Assembly: GCA_028693555.1 (NCBI GenBank)
Contig: JAQUVD010000005.1
Location: forward strand, 1-64,000
Length of the DNA: 64,000 nucleotides
Source of the DNA: Hespellia sp.
Lineage (GTDB): Bacteria > Bacillota > Clostridia > Lachnospirales > Lachnospiraceae
Direction: 5' to 3'
Part shown: positions 45,101 through 54,756 of the stretch, one piece after another
Layout of the letters: every line of letters begins with the position of its first letter
Numbering within the stretch: the first letter of the stretch is position 1
Notes under the pieces: generated by a model
What the model saw: only the letters and a program-made list of their open reading frames with translations
Databases searched by the model: none
Told to the model about the DNA's origin: nothing
Program-made: the position numbers and the translations under genes

Positions 45101-46675
45101 TTACATCAAAGGTGCTACAAGCCTGAGCACGTGCCCCTCGATTTTCGTAAATGGAGAAATCTTGCGTAGATCTTCATACGTGACTTTGTGACACTTCTTT
45201 AAGGTTTTCTGATAATCCATCTCAATATCACGCACTACCTGATTGTTATAAATAAACACACCGCATTCAAAGTGCAGATACAGACTCCTGTAATCCAGGT
45301 TAATGCTTCCCACGGTTGCTGTATCATTGTCTGAAACGAACACCTTTGCATGGACAAAACCCGGCGTAAACTCATAAATCTGCACACCTGCATCCATCAG
45401 TTCTTTGTAAAACGTCTTAGCAAGCGCAAATGCATACGGCTTATCTGGAATCCCCGGCATAATAATGATCACTTCAATACCGCTCTTTGCAGCTCTGCAT
45501 AATGTATCCGACATCTCATTGTCCAGAATCAGATATGGCGTCATGATATGAACATATTTTTTTGCATGATTCAAAATGTGGAAATATACTTCCTCCCCAA
45601 CATTTTCTTCATCAAATGGACTGTCCGCATAAGGAAGAACGAAGCCAAGCTCCCGTTTTAATTCTTTTTGAGAAGGCGTCAGATACCGTTTGTAATAGTC
45701 CACCCGCTTCTCCGTTACATTCCACATTTCCAAAAACATCATGGTGAAACTCTGAACCGCTTCTCCTTCGAGCATGATTGCCGTGTCTTTCCAATACCCA
45801 AAACGTTCCTTCCGATTGATGTATTCATCCCCAAGATTAATTCCACCGGTAAAGGCAACCCTTCCATCCACCACGCAGATTTTCCTGTGATCACGGTTAT
45901 TCTGTGTCGTTGACAACACCGGATGAATCGGACTAAACATCTTACACTTAATGCCATATCGCTGAAGTTTCTTCGGATAATCATACGGGAGCATAGAAAT
46001 ACTGCACATGCCGTCATACATAAATCGAACTTCCACGCCCTCCTTCACCTTACGGCGGAGCACTTTGAGAATCTGATCCCACATGTAGCTCTCTTCCACG
46101 ATAAAATATTCCATAAAAATAAATTTTTCCGCCCGCCCCAGTTCTTCCAATAATGCTGGAAATTTTTCTTCTCCCGAAGCAAAATATACGGCTCTTGTAT
46201 TTCGATACGTTGGAAATCCAAGCTGATATTTCATATAATGTGCAAGGTTCGCATTCGCAGGCTTGCTGACTCGAAGTTCCGATATTACATCTCGTTTCTG
46301 TCCCATGTAGCGGGAGGTCTCAACCTTGATTCGATCAAGCGTCTTGCCTACATTCCGGCTTCCTAACTGCGATTTTACGAAAATATAAAAAACAGTTCCA
46401 AATACAGGAAAAATCATAATCAATAAAACCCACGTCATCGTAAATGCGGGATTGCTCTTGTGATTGTAAATATAGATTACAACAATGACACTCAGAACCG
46501 TAAAGATAATATAAAATTTGGAAGAGTTACCGGTTGTCAGAAATGTAACCGAAAACAGCAGCGCAATCTGTGCGATTAACAATACCAAAATAAGTGCTGT
46601 TCTACTAAACACCACACTCAGAATTCCTTTTTTTGCTCCTTTTTTTGCTCTTTCCACTCTACTGTCAGTCATCAT
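45101..46675 (-). CDS. cls: Cardiolipin synthase (phospholipase D family)
   Basis: A membrane enzyme that condenses two phosphatidylglycerols. The 524-residue protein has three hydrophobic N-terminal segments and two HKD motifs: HRKICVVDGRVAFTGG and HAKVFVSDNDTATVGS, each with the conserved downstream Gly-Gly or Gly-Ser and Asn. Length is typical for Gram-positive Cls. GGAGG precedes the ATG pair. Confidence 0.96.
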   Translation of the reverse strand: MMTDSRVERAKKGAKKGILSVVFSRTALILVLLIAQIALLFSVTFLTTGNSSKFYIIFTVLSVIVVIYIYNHKSNPAFTMTWVLLIMIFPVFGTVFYIFVKSQLGSRNVGKTLDRIKVETSRYMGQKRDVISELRVSKPANANLAHYMKYQLGFPTYRNTRAVYFASGEEKFPALLEELGRAEKFIFMEYFIVEESYMWDQILKVLRRKVKEGVEVRFMYDGMCSISMLPYDYPKKLQRYGIKCKMFSPIHPVLSTTQNNRDHRKICVVDGRVAFTGGINLGDEYINRKERFGYWKDTAIMLEGEAVQSFTMMFLEMWNVTEKRVDYYKRYLTPSQKELKRELGFVLPYADSPFDEENVGEEVYFHILNHAKKYVHIMTPYLILDNEMSDTLCRAAKSGIEVIIIMPGIPDKPYAFALAKTFYKELMDAGVQIYEFTPGFVHAKVFVSDNDTATVGSINLDYRSLYLHFECGVFIYNNQVVRDIEMDYQKTLKKCHKVTYEDLRKISPFTKIEGHVLRLVAPLM

Positions 46676-46734
46676 ACTTCCTCCATATTGATTCCTACTG
46701 CCTAGTGTAGCACAGTTTATTTTTTCTCACAATA

Positions 46735-46763
46735 TTGTATTTAAGGAAAAAAAGTATTACAAT
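46735..46763 (+). promoter_or_regulatory. SigA-like promoter of the 46.8 kb small gene
   Basis: TTGTAT (46735-46740), 17-nt spacer, TACAAT (46758-46763). Confidence 0.55.
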
Positions 46764-46801
46764 GTATCGCATAGACAGGAAAAACGTGAAAGGAGAAGCA
46801 T

Positions 46802-47011
46802 ATGTTTCGAAAGCTTATAAAATTTTTTCTTAGCCTGACTTTGATTAGCGGAGTCCTTGCTGCCATTTATTACATTTACCAAAGCTGTCAATCTTCTGAA
46901 GAATCTGTCACGGATACCATGCCCGATACACCAGAAGCTTTTGATTTAGATAGTGATCTTGAACCGATTGGAAAAAGAGAATATGTTCCACTAAATCGAA
47001 GCAATGATTGA
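46802..47011 (+). CDS. Small single-pass membrane protein
   Basis: A 69-residue protein with one hydrophobic helix (about 5-27) and an acidic tail (residues 30-60) rich in Asp, Glu and Ser. No family recognised. AAAGGAG precedes the ATG. Divergent from cls, convergent with the MocR gene across a shared terminator. Confidence 0.75.
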   Translation: MFRKLIKFFLSLTLISGVLAAIYYIYQSCQSSEESVTDTMPDTPEAFDLDSDLEPIGKREYVPLNRSND

Positions 47012-47020
47012 TTAGAAAAA

Positions 47021-47058
47021 CGCCGAAGGATTGTCAGTAAAGACAATACTCCGGCGTC
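47021..47058. terminator. Terminator between the small gene and the MocR gene
   Basis: CGCCG/CGGCG outer and TTGTC/GACAA inner stems around AGTAAA, with A/T tracts on both sides, between convergent genes. Confidence 0.75.
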
Positions 47059-47067
47059 TCTTATAAT

Positions 47068-48474
47068 TTATTCATTTGAAAATACGGTTCCCAGCACTTC
47101 CACAGCCTTCTTAATCTTCCCTTCATCCATATTGGCATAGCCAAGCAGAATGGTTGGCTGATACTTCTTTGTGGGAATTGTAATGTAATATTCAGACAGA
47201 CCATAGACATGAATCTCTTTTTTCTTAGCAGCTTCCATAAATTCTTCTTCAGACATTCCATTTTTCAGATGCAGCAGCAAGTGAACGCCTGCATTTTCAC
47301 CGGAAATCGAAAAATAATCCTTCCACTGCTTCAGACAATTCAGCAGAACATCATGCCTGTTCTTATAGAGTGCACGCATCTTATTCAGATGACGCTCATA
47401 ATATCCCTCTTCCATGAATTGTTCCACAACAAGTTGATCTATCTTCGAGACCGTAGAATGTAAAAACCGGAATTTTCTTGCATATTCCTGTAACAAAGGA
47501 AAAGGCAGAACCATATAGCTCATACGGATTGCAGGTGCGATAGATTTTGAAAATGTCCCCATGTACACAACCTTCCCATCTGCATCCACGCCCTGCAGCG
47601 ATGGGATTGGTTTTCCTTTGTATCGGAATTCACTATCGTAATCATCTTCGATAATGTAGCGATCCTCTGTTTCTTCCGCCCAGTGCAGCAGTTCCATTCT
47701 TCGCTTAATCGGCATAACAATCCCGAGCGGATATTGATGTGACGGCATCACGAACGCTACATTACATCCCGAATCCCGAAGTTTCTCCACATTCATCCCC
47801 GACTGATCCATCTCGATTGTCCTTACACGGAACGACATATTATCAAAAATGCGATAAGCACGTTTATATGTTGGATTTTCAACAGCAATTCTACTTTCGC
47901 TTCCCAGAATCGATCCGAGCATCATAAGCAGATAATCATTTCCCGCTCCCACGATAATCTGTTCCGGTTCGCAATTCACACCTCGCGCCTGATGCAGATA
48001 ATTACAAATTGCCTTGCGAAGCCCATATTCTCCCTGAGAATCCCCCAGACGGAATAATTCTGCCTGATCATTCAGGAGAATCTCCTTGGAAATCTTTCTC
48101 CAGATACTGTATGGAAAACTTTTTAAATCCACACCATTCAATGTGAAATCATACAAATATTGATGAGGCTTCTTCTGCTGCACAGCAGCCTTTTGAGGCC
48201 TGATATCCTTCAATTCATATAGATCCTCTATCTGAGATACAAAAAAACCTCTGTATGGCATGGACTCAATATATCCCTCTGATTCAAGCTGTTCATATGC
48301 GAGTTCCACCGTACTTCTGCTGATTTCCAGATGTTTTGATAACGCCCTTGTAGAAGGCAGCCTGTCTCCACTTTTCAAATATCCTTTTCGAATGTCCCCA
48401 CGGATATATTCATAAATCTGTTCATATAATGGAACCTTGGAATCCGTTTTTAAATCAATCGTTAATTCATTCAT
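47068..48474 (-). CDS. MocR-type regulator (GntR helix-turn-helix plus aminotransferase domain)
   Basis: A 468-residue MocR/PdxR-like regulator. Residues 1-75 are a GntR winged helix (PLYEQIYEYIRGDIRKG, RLPSTRALSKHLEISRSTVELAYEQLESEGYI); the rest is a fold-type I aminotransferase domain with the PLP lysine in GTFSKSIAPAIRMSY and IIEDDYDSEFRYKGKP. MocR proteins sense PLP or an amino-compound; PdxR controls PLP synthesis and others control GABA or taurine use. The gene begins one base after the glnS stop, so it is cotranscribed with glnS. Confidence 0.95.
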   Translation of the reverse strand: MNELTIDLKTDSKVPLYEQIYEYIRGDIRKGYLKSGDRLPSTRALSKHLEISRSTVELAYEQLESEGYIESMPYRGFFVSQIEDLYELKDIRPQKAAVQQKKPHQYLYDFTLNGVDLKSFPYSIWRKISKEILLNDQAELFRLGDSQGEYGLRKAICNYLHQARGVNCEPEQIIVGAGNDYLLMMLGSILGSESRIAVENPTYKRAYRIFDNMSFRVRTIEMDQSGMNVEKLRDSGCNVAFVMPSHQYPLGIVMPIKRRMELLHWAEETEDRYIIEDDYDSEFRYKGKPIPSLQGVDADGKVVYMGTFSKSIAPAIRMSYMVLPFPLLQEYARKFRFLHSTVSKIDQLVVEQFMEEGYYERHLNKMRALYKNRHDVLLNCLKQWKDYFSISGENAGVHLLLHLKNGMSEEEFMEAAKKKEIHVYGLSEYYITIPTKKYQPTILLGYANMDEGKIKKAVEVLGTVFSNE

Positions 48475-48475
48475 A

Positions 48476-50146
48476 TTATTTCTTTGGCAATTTAAACGAA
48501 CTCTTCAATGACACAATGCGGTTAAATACTAAATGATCTGCCGAAGAATCTTTTTCGTCTAAGCAAAAATATCCATTTCTTACAAACTGGAAACTGTCTC
48601 CCTGTTTTGCATCCGCAAAACTTGGTTCAAGATAACATTCTGTTCGGATCTCAAGTGAATTCGGATTCAAATTCAATGAGCCGTCTTCTTTGTTATATAC
48701 ACCTTTTTCTTCATCTACAAGATTCTCATATAAACGTACCTCTGCCTTCACTGCCTGCGGTGCCGGGACCCAGTGAATGGTTCCTTTGACTTTACGTCCG
48801 GTAAATCCGGTTCCCTGCTTTGTCTCCGGGTCATACGTACAGTGAACAACCGTCACATTGCCATTCTCATCTTTTTCAAAGCTTTCACATTTCACAAAAT
48901 AAGCATGCATCAGGCGCACTTCATTCCCAGGAAATAGACGGAAGTATTTCTTAGGAGGCTCTTCCATAAAGTCATCACGTTCAATATAAAGTTCTCTTCC
49001 AAATGGTACTTTTCGGAAACCAAGTGCTTCATTCTCAAGGTTATTCGCAACATCCAGATATTCTGTCTCACCCTCCGGATAGTTATCAATAATCAGCTTG
49101 ATCGGATCAAGTGCTGCCATCATACGAGGTTTCTTTAACTTCAGATCTTCACGGATACAGTATTCTAACATTGCGTAATCGACAGAGCTCTGCGCTTTGG
49201 ATACACCGCACATGTCCACAAACATCTTAATTGATTCCGGTGTGAATCCACGACGGCGAAGTGCTGCAATTGATACAAGTCTTGGATCATCCCAGCCATC
49301 TACGATACCATCTTCCACCAATTTCTTAATGTATCTTTTTCCAGTCACTACATTGGTCAGGTATAATTTTGCAAACTCGATCTGTCTCGGTGGATTTTCG
49401 AATTCACATTCTCTGACAACCCAGTCATAGAGCGGTCTGTGGTCTTCAAATTCCAGTGTACAGATGGAATGTGTGATTTTCTCAATTGCATCCTCGATTG
49501 GGTGTGCAAAATCATACATCGGGTAGATGCACCATTTATCACCTGTATTATGATGTGTCATATGAGCCACACGGTAAATGATCGGATCACGCATATTAAT
49601 ATTCGGCGAAGCCATATCAATCTTTGCGCGAAGGACGCGTTTTCCGTCTTCGATTCCACCAGCTCTCATCTCTTCGAATAATGCCAGATTCTCCTCTACA
49701 CTCCTGTCACGGTAAGGACTATTCTTGCCAGCCTCAGTGAGCGTTCCACGATACTCGCGGATCTCCTCTGCTGTCAGGTCGCAGATGTATGCCTTGCCTT
49801 TCTTAATTAACTTAATTGCACATTCATACATTGCATCAAAATAGTCTGATGCAAAGAATAAATTATCACCCCAGTCAGCACCGAGCCATTCGATATCTGC
49901 TTTGATGGAATCCACAAATTCCATCTTCTCTTTCGTAGGATTTGTATCGTCAAAACGCATATGAAACGTTCCATTATATTCCTGTGCCAGGCCGTAATTC
50001 AAAAGAATCGACTTTGCATGTCCAATATGCAGGTATCCATTCGGTTCTGGTGGAAATCGTGTACAAACGTGATCATATACACCTTCCTTCAGATCTTTAT
50101 CAATCTCCTGCTCTATAAAATTTCTTGAAACCACTTCTTCTGCCAT
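48476..50146 (-). CDS. glnS: Glutaminyl-tRNA synthetase
   Basis: A class I synthetase that charges tRNA-Gln directly. The 556-residue protein has HIGH (YLHIGHAKS) near residue 37, the GlnRS-specific GWDDPRL and [14 protein letters not shown] segments, a degenerate KMSKS-equivalent in TGKRYIKK, and the C-terminal anticodon beta-barrels. Most Firmicutes lack GlnRS and use GluRS plus GatCAB; its presence is common in Lachnospiraceae and is thought to reflect old transfer. No T-box or other leader is visible in the 100 nt before it. Confidence 0.97.
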   Translation of the reverse strand: MAEEVVSRNFIEQEIDKDLKEGVYDHVCTRFPPEPNGYLHIGHAKSILLNYGLAQEYNGTFHMRFDDTNPTKEKMEFVDSIKADIEWLGADWGDNLFFASDYFDAMYECAIKLIKKGKAYICDLTAEEIREYRGTLTEAGKNSPYRDRSVEENLALFEEMRAGGIEDGKRVLRAKIDMASPNINMRDPIIYRVAHMTHHNTGDKWCIYPMYDFAHPIEDAIEKITHSICTLEFEDHRPLYDWVVRECEFENPPRQIEFAKLYLTNVVTGKRYIKKLVEDGIVDGWDDPRLVSIAALRRRGFTPESIKMFVDMCGVSKAQSSVDYAMLEYCIREDLKLKKPRMMAALDPIKLIIDNYPEGETEYLDVANNLENEALGFRKVPFGRELYIERDDFMEEPPKKYFRLFPGNEVRLMHAYFVKCESFEKDENGNVTVVHCTYDPETKQGTGFTGRKVKGTIHWVPAPQAVKAEVRLYENLVDEEKGVYNKEDGSLNLNPNSLEIRTECYLEPSFADAKQGDSFQFVRNGYFCLDEKDSSADHLVFNRIVSLKSSFKLPKK

Positions 50147-50246
50147 GGTTTACCTCCTTCAAAATATTCATGTTCTTTATCTTATCATAAAATGAATAGG
50201 TCGACAATTGTTTCTACTGCTATATCTCAAAAAAAGCAATAAAAAA

Positions 50247-50320
50247 AAGCTGTCTAGGGGATTTGAACCCCCGACCTCCGCCTTACCAAGGCGACGCGCT
50301 ACCCCTGCGCCAAGACAGCT
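50247..50320 (-). tRNA. tRNA-Thr (anticodon GGT)
   Basis: Acceptor AGCTGTC/GACAGCT, D arm, anticodon loop TTGGTAA in the stem TCGCC/GGCGG (anticodon GGT, decoding ACC/ACT), T arm CGGGG-TTCAAAT-CCCC with one variable pair. Discriminator T and no encoded CCA. It is the candidate effector tRNA for the T-box at 41.6 kb. Confidence 0.94.
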
Positions 50321-50403
50321 TATACAAAACCTATATTTGTACAACGATACTAATATACACTATTTGAAGTTTCTTTGTCAATGTTAAATGAGAGTTTTCT
50401 CTT

Positions 50404-51024
50404 CTAATTGTTCTCTTTTGACAATAATTTCTCTGCCTTTGATTTAATTCTCTGCAATGCATTATCGACCGTCTTGCTGCTTTTTCCAATCAACGTTGCA
50501 ATCGTGCGATAATTTGTCCCCATGAGATGTAAATATAGCACTTTGTTCTCCAATGGGCTCAGGCTCTTCTTCAGCTCACGCTCAAAAACATTCGTATACT
50601 CTTTTCCAAAAAAGATGGCCTCTGGATCATTTTCGATATCCGGTTGAAGAATATCCAGCAATGGCGGATGCTCACTCTCACCGTTTTCCGTTTCTTCATA
50701 CAGCGATACATAGGAATTTAACGGCAGATGCTTCTTGCGCTTCGATGCCTCGATTGCCGAATACATCTGCCTTACAATACAGAGTTCCGCAAAGCTGTGA
50801 AAGGATGCGCCCTGCTGCGCATCAAAATTGCGCACAGCTTTAAACAGACCGATCATCCCTTCCTGAATCAGGTCATCATTCTCTCCACCAAAAAGAAAGA
50901 GTGCTCTTGCTTTTTTGCGCACCAACGACTTGTATTTATCCATAATATAATCGGTCACATCTGTATCACCTGCGCGGAGCGCCTCAATCAGGTGCTCATC
51001 CGTCATTGTCTCATACTTACTCAA
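50404..51024 (-). CDS. sigH: Transition-phase sigma factor SigH
   Basis: SigH controls early sporulation and transition-state genes. The 206-residue protein has region 2 (YIMDKYKSLVRKKARALF, DLIQEGMIGLFKAVRNFD, FHSFAELCIVRQMYSAI) and region 4 (LSPLENKVLYLHLMGTNYRTIA, KSSKTVDNALQRIKSK). In Bacillus sigH follows the same cysES-mrnC-rlmB cluster with yacP between; here yacP is missing and the gap to rlmB is only 10 nt, so sigH may be read from the cysteine T-box promoter. Confidence 0.96.
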   Translation of the reverse strand: MSKYETMTDEHLIEALRAGDTDVTDYIMDKYKSLVRKKARALFLFGGENDDLIQEGMIGLFKAVRNFDAQQGASFHSFAELCIVRQMYSAIEASKRKKHLPLNSYVSLYEETENGESEHPPLLDILQPDIENDPEAIFFGKEYTNVFERELKKSLSPLENKVLYLHLMGTNYRTIATLIGKSSKTVDNALQRIKSKAEKLLSKENN

Positions 51025-51034
51025 TTAATATCTC

Positions 51035-51814
51035 CTATTTCATACGCTGTCTGACGATCTCATAGGAAAGAATTCCTGCAGCAACCGATGCATTTAACGA
51101 ATCAATATCACCCTTCATCGGAATACTTGCAACGAAATCGCATTTTTCTTTTACAAGGCGTCCCACGCCTTCGCCTTCACTTCCAATCACCAGTCCAATC
51201 GGACCTGTCAGATTGAGGTCATACATAGACTCTCCGCCCATATCTGCACATACAAACCACAGGCCTTTTTCCTTTAATTCTTCCATTGTCTTCGCAAGAT
51301 TTGTCACTTTTGCAACCGGTGTATAGTTTAATGCACCCGCAGAAGTCTTAGCTACCGTCGCTGTCAGTCCGACTGCACGTCGTTTTGGTATGATGACACC
51401 ATGTGCACCCGCCAGATTCGCAGTACGGATAATTGCACCAAGGTTATGTGGATCTTCAATATTGTCCAATAAAACAATAAATGGAGCTTCCCCTTTGGAC
51501 TCTGCCAGAGCAAGAATATCCTCTACTTCTGAGTACTCATATGCAGCCGCAAACGCAATAACACCCTGATGCTTGCCGGTCTCGGAAATCTGTGAAAGTC
51601 TTGTCTTATCCACAAAATTAATAATAGTATCGTGCTTTTTCGCCTCTCTTTTAATTGTCTGAATCGGTCCATCCTGACATCCGTCTAAGATAAACAGCTT
51701 GTCAATCGGCTTGCCTGCCCGAAATGCTTCTAATACTGCATTACGTCCTTCAATTACCAGACTCTTAATCTCTTCGCCATTTTCAAGGCTCATTGGGTTT
51801 TTCTCTTCATTCAT
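51035..51814 (-). CDS. rlmB: 23S rRNA Gm2251 methyltransferase RlmB
   Basis: A SPOUT 2'-O-methyltransferase of 259 residues: an N-terminal L7Ae-like substrate domain (VIEGRNAVLEAFRAG) and the knot motifs DNIEDPHNLGAIIRTANLAGAHGVI, GLVIGSEGEGVG and IPMKGDIDSLNASVAAGI. The start at 51814 overlaps the mrnC stop (ATGAATGA) and has GGAG upstream; an ATG four codons earlier is possible but sits too close to its AGAGG. Confidence 0.94.
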   Translation of the reverse strand: MNEEKNPMSLENGEEIKSLVIEGRNAVLEAFRAGKPIDKLFILDGCQDGPIQTIKREAKKHDTIINFVDKTRLSQISETGKHQGVIAFAAAYEYSEVEDILALAESKGEAPFIVLLDNIEDPHNLGAIIRTANLAGAHGVIIPKRRAVGLTATVAKTSAGALNYTPVAKVTNLAKTMEELKEKGLWFVCADMGGESMYDLNLTGPIGLVIGSEGEGVGRLVKEKCDFVASIPMKGDIDSLNASVAAGILSYEIVRQRMK

Positions 51815-52262
51815 ACTTTTCTCCATCCTCTAAACTGTCCAATCCAATTTTCACCAGATCTATCATACGTTTCCACTCTTTTTTTAAGTACAGGTACCCC
51901 AGCAATGCCTCAAATCCCGTTGCCCGTCGGTAATCTGTAATCGACTGATTCTTTGCAGGTGATACGGATTTAGCATTCCTCCCCCGTTTATAGACTGCGT
52001 GCTCTTCCTCTGTCAATTCTTCCTGCATTTTTCTCATCATAAGAGACTGTGCCGATGCCTGAACCAGAGCACTCGTCTCCTTATGGAGTTTTTGCACCTG
52101 CTTGTTTCCATGACTAACATTGATTGTCTTAATAATCAAATCATAGATACAATCCCCGATATAAGCCAGTGTAAGCGGCGAGTAATTTCTCGCATCTGCC
52201 TCCGGCAGTTCAAATACTTCCTGCATATATTCTGTAAAATCAAATGTTATGCTTTTTTCCAT
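51807..52262 (-). CDS. mrnC: Mini-ribonuclease III
   Basis: Mini-III trims 23S rRNA precursor ends. The 151-residue protein is an RNase III catalytic domain without the dsRNA-binding domain: [16 protein letters not shown] (catalytic acidic residues), [10 protein letters not shown] and [11 protein letters not shown]. Length is typical. It overlaps cysS by 16 nt and rlmB by 8, so translation is coupled. Confidence 0.96.
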   Translation of the reverse strand: MEKSITFDFTEYMQEVFELPEADARNYSPLTLAYIGDCIYDLIIKTINVSHGNKQVQKLHKETSALVQASAQSLMMRKMQEELTEEEHAVYKRGRNAKSVSPAKNQSITDYRRATGFEALLGYLYLKKEWKRMIDLVKIGLDSLEDGEKYE

Positions 52263-53653
52263 TTTACTCCTTCACGTGTATCTTCCAATACGATACCCTT
52301 GGCGAGCAGCTCGTCACGAATCTCATCCGCCCTTGCAAAGTTCTTATCTTTTCTCGCCTGCTGACGTTCTTCAATCAGGCTTTCGATGTCTTCTGCAAGA
52401 AGCTCTTCTTCCTTCTCAACAATAATTCCAAGTACATCCGTAAGTTTTGTAATAACATGAAGCAATCCCTGTAGATATTCTTTAGAGCTCTCCCCCGTTG
52501 CTGTCGTGTTCATATAGCGTACCAGATCGAAGATTGCCGCAATTGCGTCTGCTGTATTGAAATCATCGTCCATCGCTTTTTCGAATCCGGCAACAAATTC
52601 GGTGGTCTTTGCAAATGCTTCTTTTTCCGCATCTGTCATCGCTTCGACTGTCGCATTTTCAAGCAGAAAACGTACATTCGAAACTGCTGTTAAAATTCTC
52701 TCAAGCCCCGTCTTAGAACTCTCCATCAGATCCGCACTGAAATTCAACGGGCTTCTGTAATGCGCACTCAGCATGAAGAAGCGAAGCACCTGGAGGTCAT
52801 ATTTCTCGCTGATTTCTCGAACCGTGAAGAAATTGCCAAGTGATTTACTCATTTTGCGATTATCAATATTTAAAAATGCATTGTGCAGCCAGTATTTTGC
52901 AAAATCTTTTCCATTTGCAGCTTCACTCTGTGCAATCTCATTCTCATGATGCGGAAATACAAGGTCTTCCCCTCCGGCATGGATATCAATCTGCTCTCCA
53001 AGATATTTCTTAGACATCACCGAACACTCAATATGCCATCCCGGACGACCATCGCTCCACGGAGAGTCCCATGCAGGCTCCCCCTCTTTTTTTGGTTTCC
53101 ACAGAACAAAGTCTAAGGGATCTTCCTTCTCGTCCTGCCCTGACACAAGCAGTGAACGCTCGCCGGTACGAAGGTCATCTAAGTTCTTGTGCGACAGCTT
53201 TCCATACTCTTTGAACTGTCTGGTACGAAAATATACCGTTCCATTCTTATTATATGCATAGCCCTTGTCAACGAGCTCCTGAATCATATCGACCATACCA
53301 CAGATTTCCTGCGTTGCAAGCGGATGTGTTGTCGCAGGCTTAATATTCATGCCTTCCATATCCTTCTTACACTCTGCGATATAGCGCTGTGAAATCTCAT
53401 CTGTGGACACGCCTTCCTCGATTGCTTTTTTAATAATCTTGTCATCGACATCTGTAAAGTTAGATACATAGTTCACTTCGTATCCCTTATATTCGAAATA
53501 TCGTCTCACCGTATCGAATACAATCATCGGTCTCGCATTTCCAATATGGATGAAATTATATACGGTTGGTCCGCACACATACATGCTTACCTTTCCTTCC
53601 TTTAATGGAATAAATTCTTCTTTACTTTTTGACATTGTATTGTATAATCTCAT
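52247..53653 (-). CDS. cysS: Cysteinyl-tRNA synthetase
   Basis: Charges tRNA-Cys. The 468-residue protein has the HIGH variant FIHIGNARP, zinc ligands CGPTVY and [20 protein letters not shown], and KMSKSLGNF. Length is normal. It overlaps the cysE stop by four bases and is translated with it, behind the cysteine T-box. Confidence 0.98.
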   Translation of the reverse strand: MRLYNTMSKSKEEFIPLKEGKVSMYVCGPTVYNFIHIGNARPMIVFDTVRRYFEYKGYEVNYVSNFTDVDDKIIKKAIEEGVSTDEISQRYIAECKKDMEGMNIKPATTHPLATQEICGMVDMIQELVDKGYAYNKNGTVYFRTRQFKEYGKLSHKNLDDLRTGERSLLVSGQDEKEDPLDFVLWKPKKEGEPAWDSPWSDGRPGWHIECSVMSKKYLGEQIDIHAGGEDLVFPHHENEIAQSEAANGKDFAKYWLHNAFLNIDNRKMSKSLGNFFTVREISEKYDLQVLRFFMLSAHYRSPLNFSADLMESSKTGLERILTAVSNVRFLLENATVEAMTDAEKEAFAKTTEFVAGFEKAMDDDFNTADAIAAIFDLVRYMNTTATGESSKEYLQGLLHVITKLTDVLGIIVEKEEELLAEDIESLIEERQQARKDKNFARADEIRDELLAKGIVLEDTREGVKWKKA

Positions 53654-54360
53654 TTTGTTACTTCCTCTCTTTTCATCTCTTCGTCTATTGTTAAATCATT
53701 GGATGTCAGACATTTGATATTCTTCTCCATGTCATGAATCTTGCGACGCAGTCTCATATTATCACTCTGCAGCTCACGAATATCATTGAGCACCGGATCT
53801 GGAAGATGAACCTGATCAAGATCGTATCTCGGCACTTTCTCGTCTCCCATTCGTACAATTCGTCCCGGTACTCCGACGACAGTACAGTTCGGCGGAACCT
53901 CTTCAAGCACAACAGATCCAGCTCCAATCTTCGAATTCCTTCCTACAGTGAAGGAACCGATTACTTTTGCGCCTGCACTGACCATTACATTGTCCTCAAG
54001 TGTTGGATGTCGTTTTCCTTTCTCTTTACCTGTACCACCCAGCGTAACACCCTGATATAGGGTGATATTATCTCCAAGAATCGCCGTCTCTCCGATAATC
54101 ACACCTGTACCATGATCGATAAAAAGACCTTTTCCGATTGTTGCACCCGGATGAATCTCAATTCCGGTCTTTCTCGCTGCGCGCTGAGAAATCCACCTCG
54201 CCCGGAAATAGTGGCCCTTCATATAATGCTTATGTGCTTTCCGATATTGTAATATTGCCTTAAAGCTGGGATATAAGAGCACTTCCCAGTCCGATTTAAT
54301 TGCCGGATCACGCTCTTTGATGACTTCAATCTCTTCTTTTATATATGAAAAAAAGTTCAT
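53650..54360 (-). CDS. cysE: Serine O-acetyltransferase
   Basis: CysE makes O-acetylserine, the precursor of cysteine. The 236-residue protein has an N-terminal helical part and a left-handed beta-helix with hexapeptide repeats ([22 protein letters not shown] begins it; [13 protein letters not shown] is the loop with catalytic His/Asp). The C-terminal tail is longer than in E. coli and less conserved. It heads the cys operon, which ends with sigH. Confidence 0.96.
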   Translation of the reverse strand: MNFFSYIKEEIEVIKERDPAIKSDWEVLLYPSFKAILQYRKAHKHYMKGHYFRARWISQRAARKTGIEIHPGATIGKGLFIDHGTGVIIGETAILGDNITLYQGVTLGGTGKEKGKRHPTLEDNVMVSAGAKVIGSFTVGRNSKIGAGSVVLEEVPPNCTVVGVPGRIVRMGDEKVPRYDLDQVHLPDPVLNDIRELQSDNMRLRRKIHDMEKNIKCLTSNDLTIDEEMKREEVTK

Positions 54361-54379
54361 GATAACCTCCTTGATATAT

Positions 54380-54460
54380 CATTTTCTGACGGGCTATTTT
54401 CATTTTCTGACGGGATATTTTCAATTGGGGACGTAGTATAATTGAATAATACTACGTCCT
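54380..54460. repeat. Tandem repeat plus GGGGACG palindrome in the cysE leader
   Basis: Two 21-bp units starting CATTTTCTGACGGG (54380-54400 and 54401-54421) differ at one position. They are followed by GGACGTAGTAT/ATACTACGTCC, an 11-bp perfect inverted repeat (54429-54459) with a GGGG entry. The palindrome resembles clostridial REP-type sequences; a related GGGGACGG element is at 23449. It lies between the T-box terminator and cysE. Confidence 0.6.
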
Positions 54461-54468
54461 TAACTGCG

Positions 54469-54717
54469 AAAAAAGACTTCGCCTCCTGCTATAGAGGCGA
54501 AGTCATATCCGCGGTTCCACTCTGATTTGAAGATATCTTTCATCTTCACTTGATGCACGTAACGTGTGCTGTCCGTATCCGGCTACTGTCCTTTCACCAG
54601 ATCAACTCCCAAATGCACTTCATCCACTCTTTCCTGAAAACTGCTTACAGCCGATGGCAGTTTCTCTCTGTCAGTTCCACGTGAACTACTCTCTTCGTTC
54701 TTCGTCTTTACGATATA
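54469..54717 (-). promoter_or_regulatory. Cysteine T-box riboswitch (cysE leader)
   Basis: Stem I with AGAGAGAAACTGCCATCGGC and the distal loop GGCTGTAAGC; specifier TGC (54615-54617) in GAAGTGCA, encoding Cys; T-box AGAGTGGAACCGCGGA near 54508-54523; and the terminator (54469-54504) with arms GACTTCGCCTC/GAGGCGAAGTC and six T. It should couple the cysE-cysS-mrnC-rlmB-sigH operon to uncharged tRNA-Cys. Confidence 0.95.
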
Positions 54718-54723
54718 TAATCT

Positions 54724-54752
54724 ATTCTATGAAATATTTGATGATTTGTCAA
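54724..54752 (-). promoter_or_regulatory. SigA promoter of the cys operon
   Basis: TTGACA (54752-54747), 17-nt spacer, TAGAAT (54729-54724). The -35 lies 4 bases from the stop codon of the GNAT gene. Confidence 0.88.
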
Positions 54753-54756
54753 CTCA

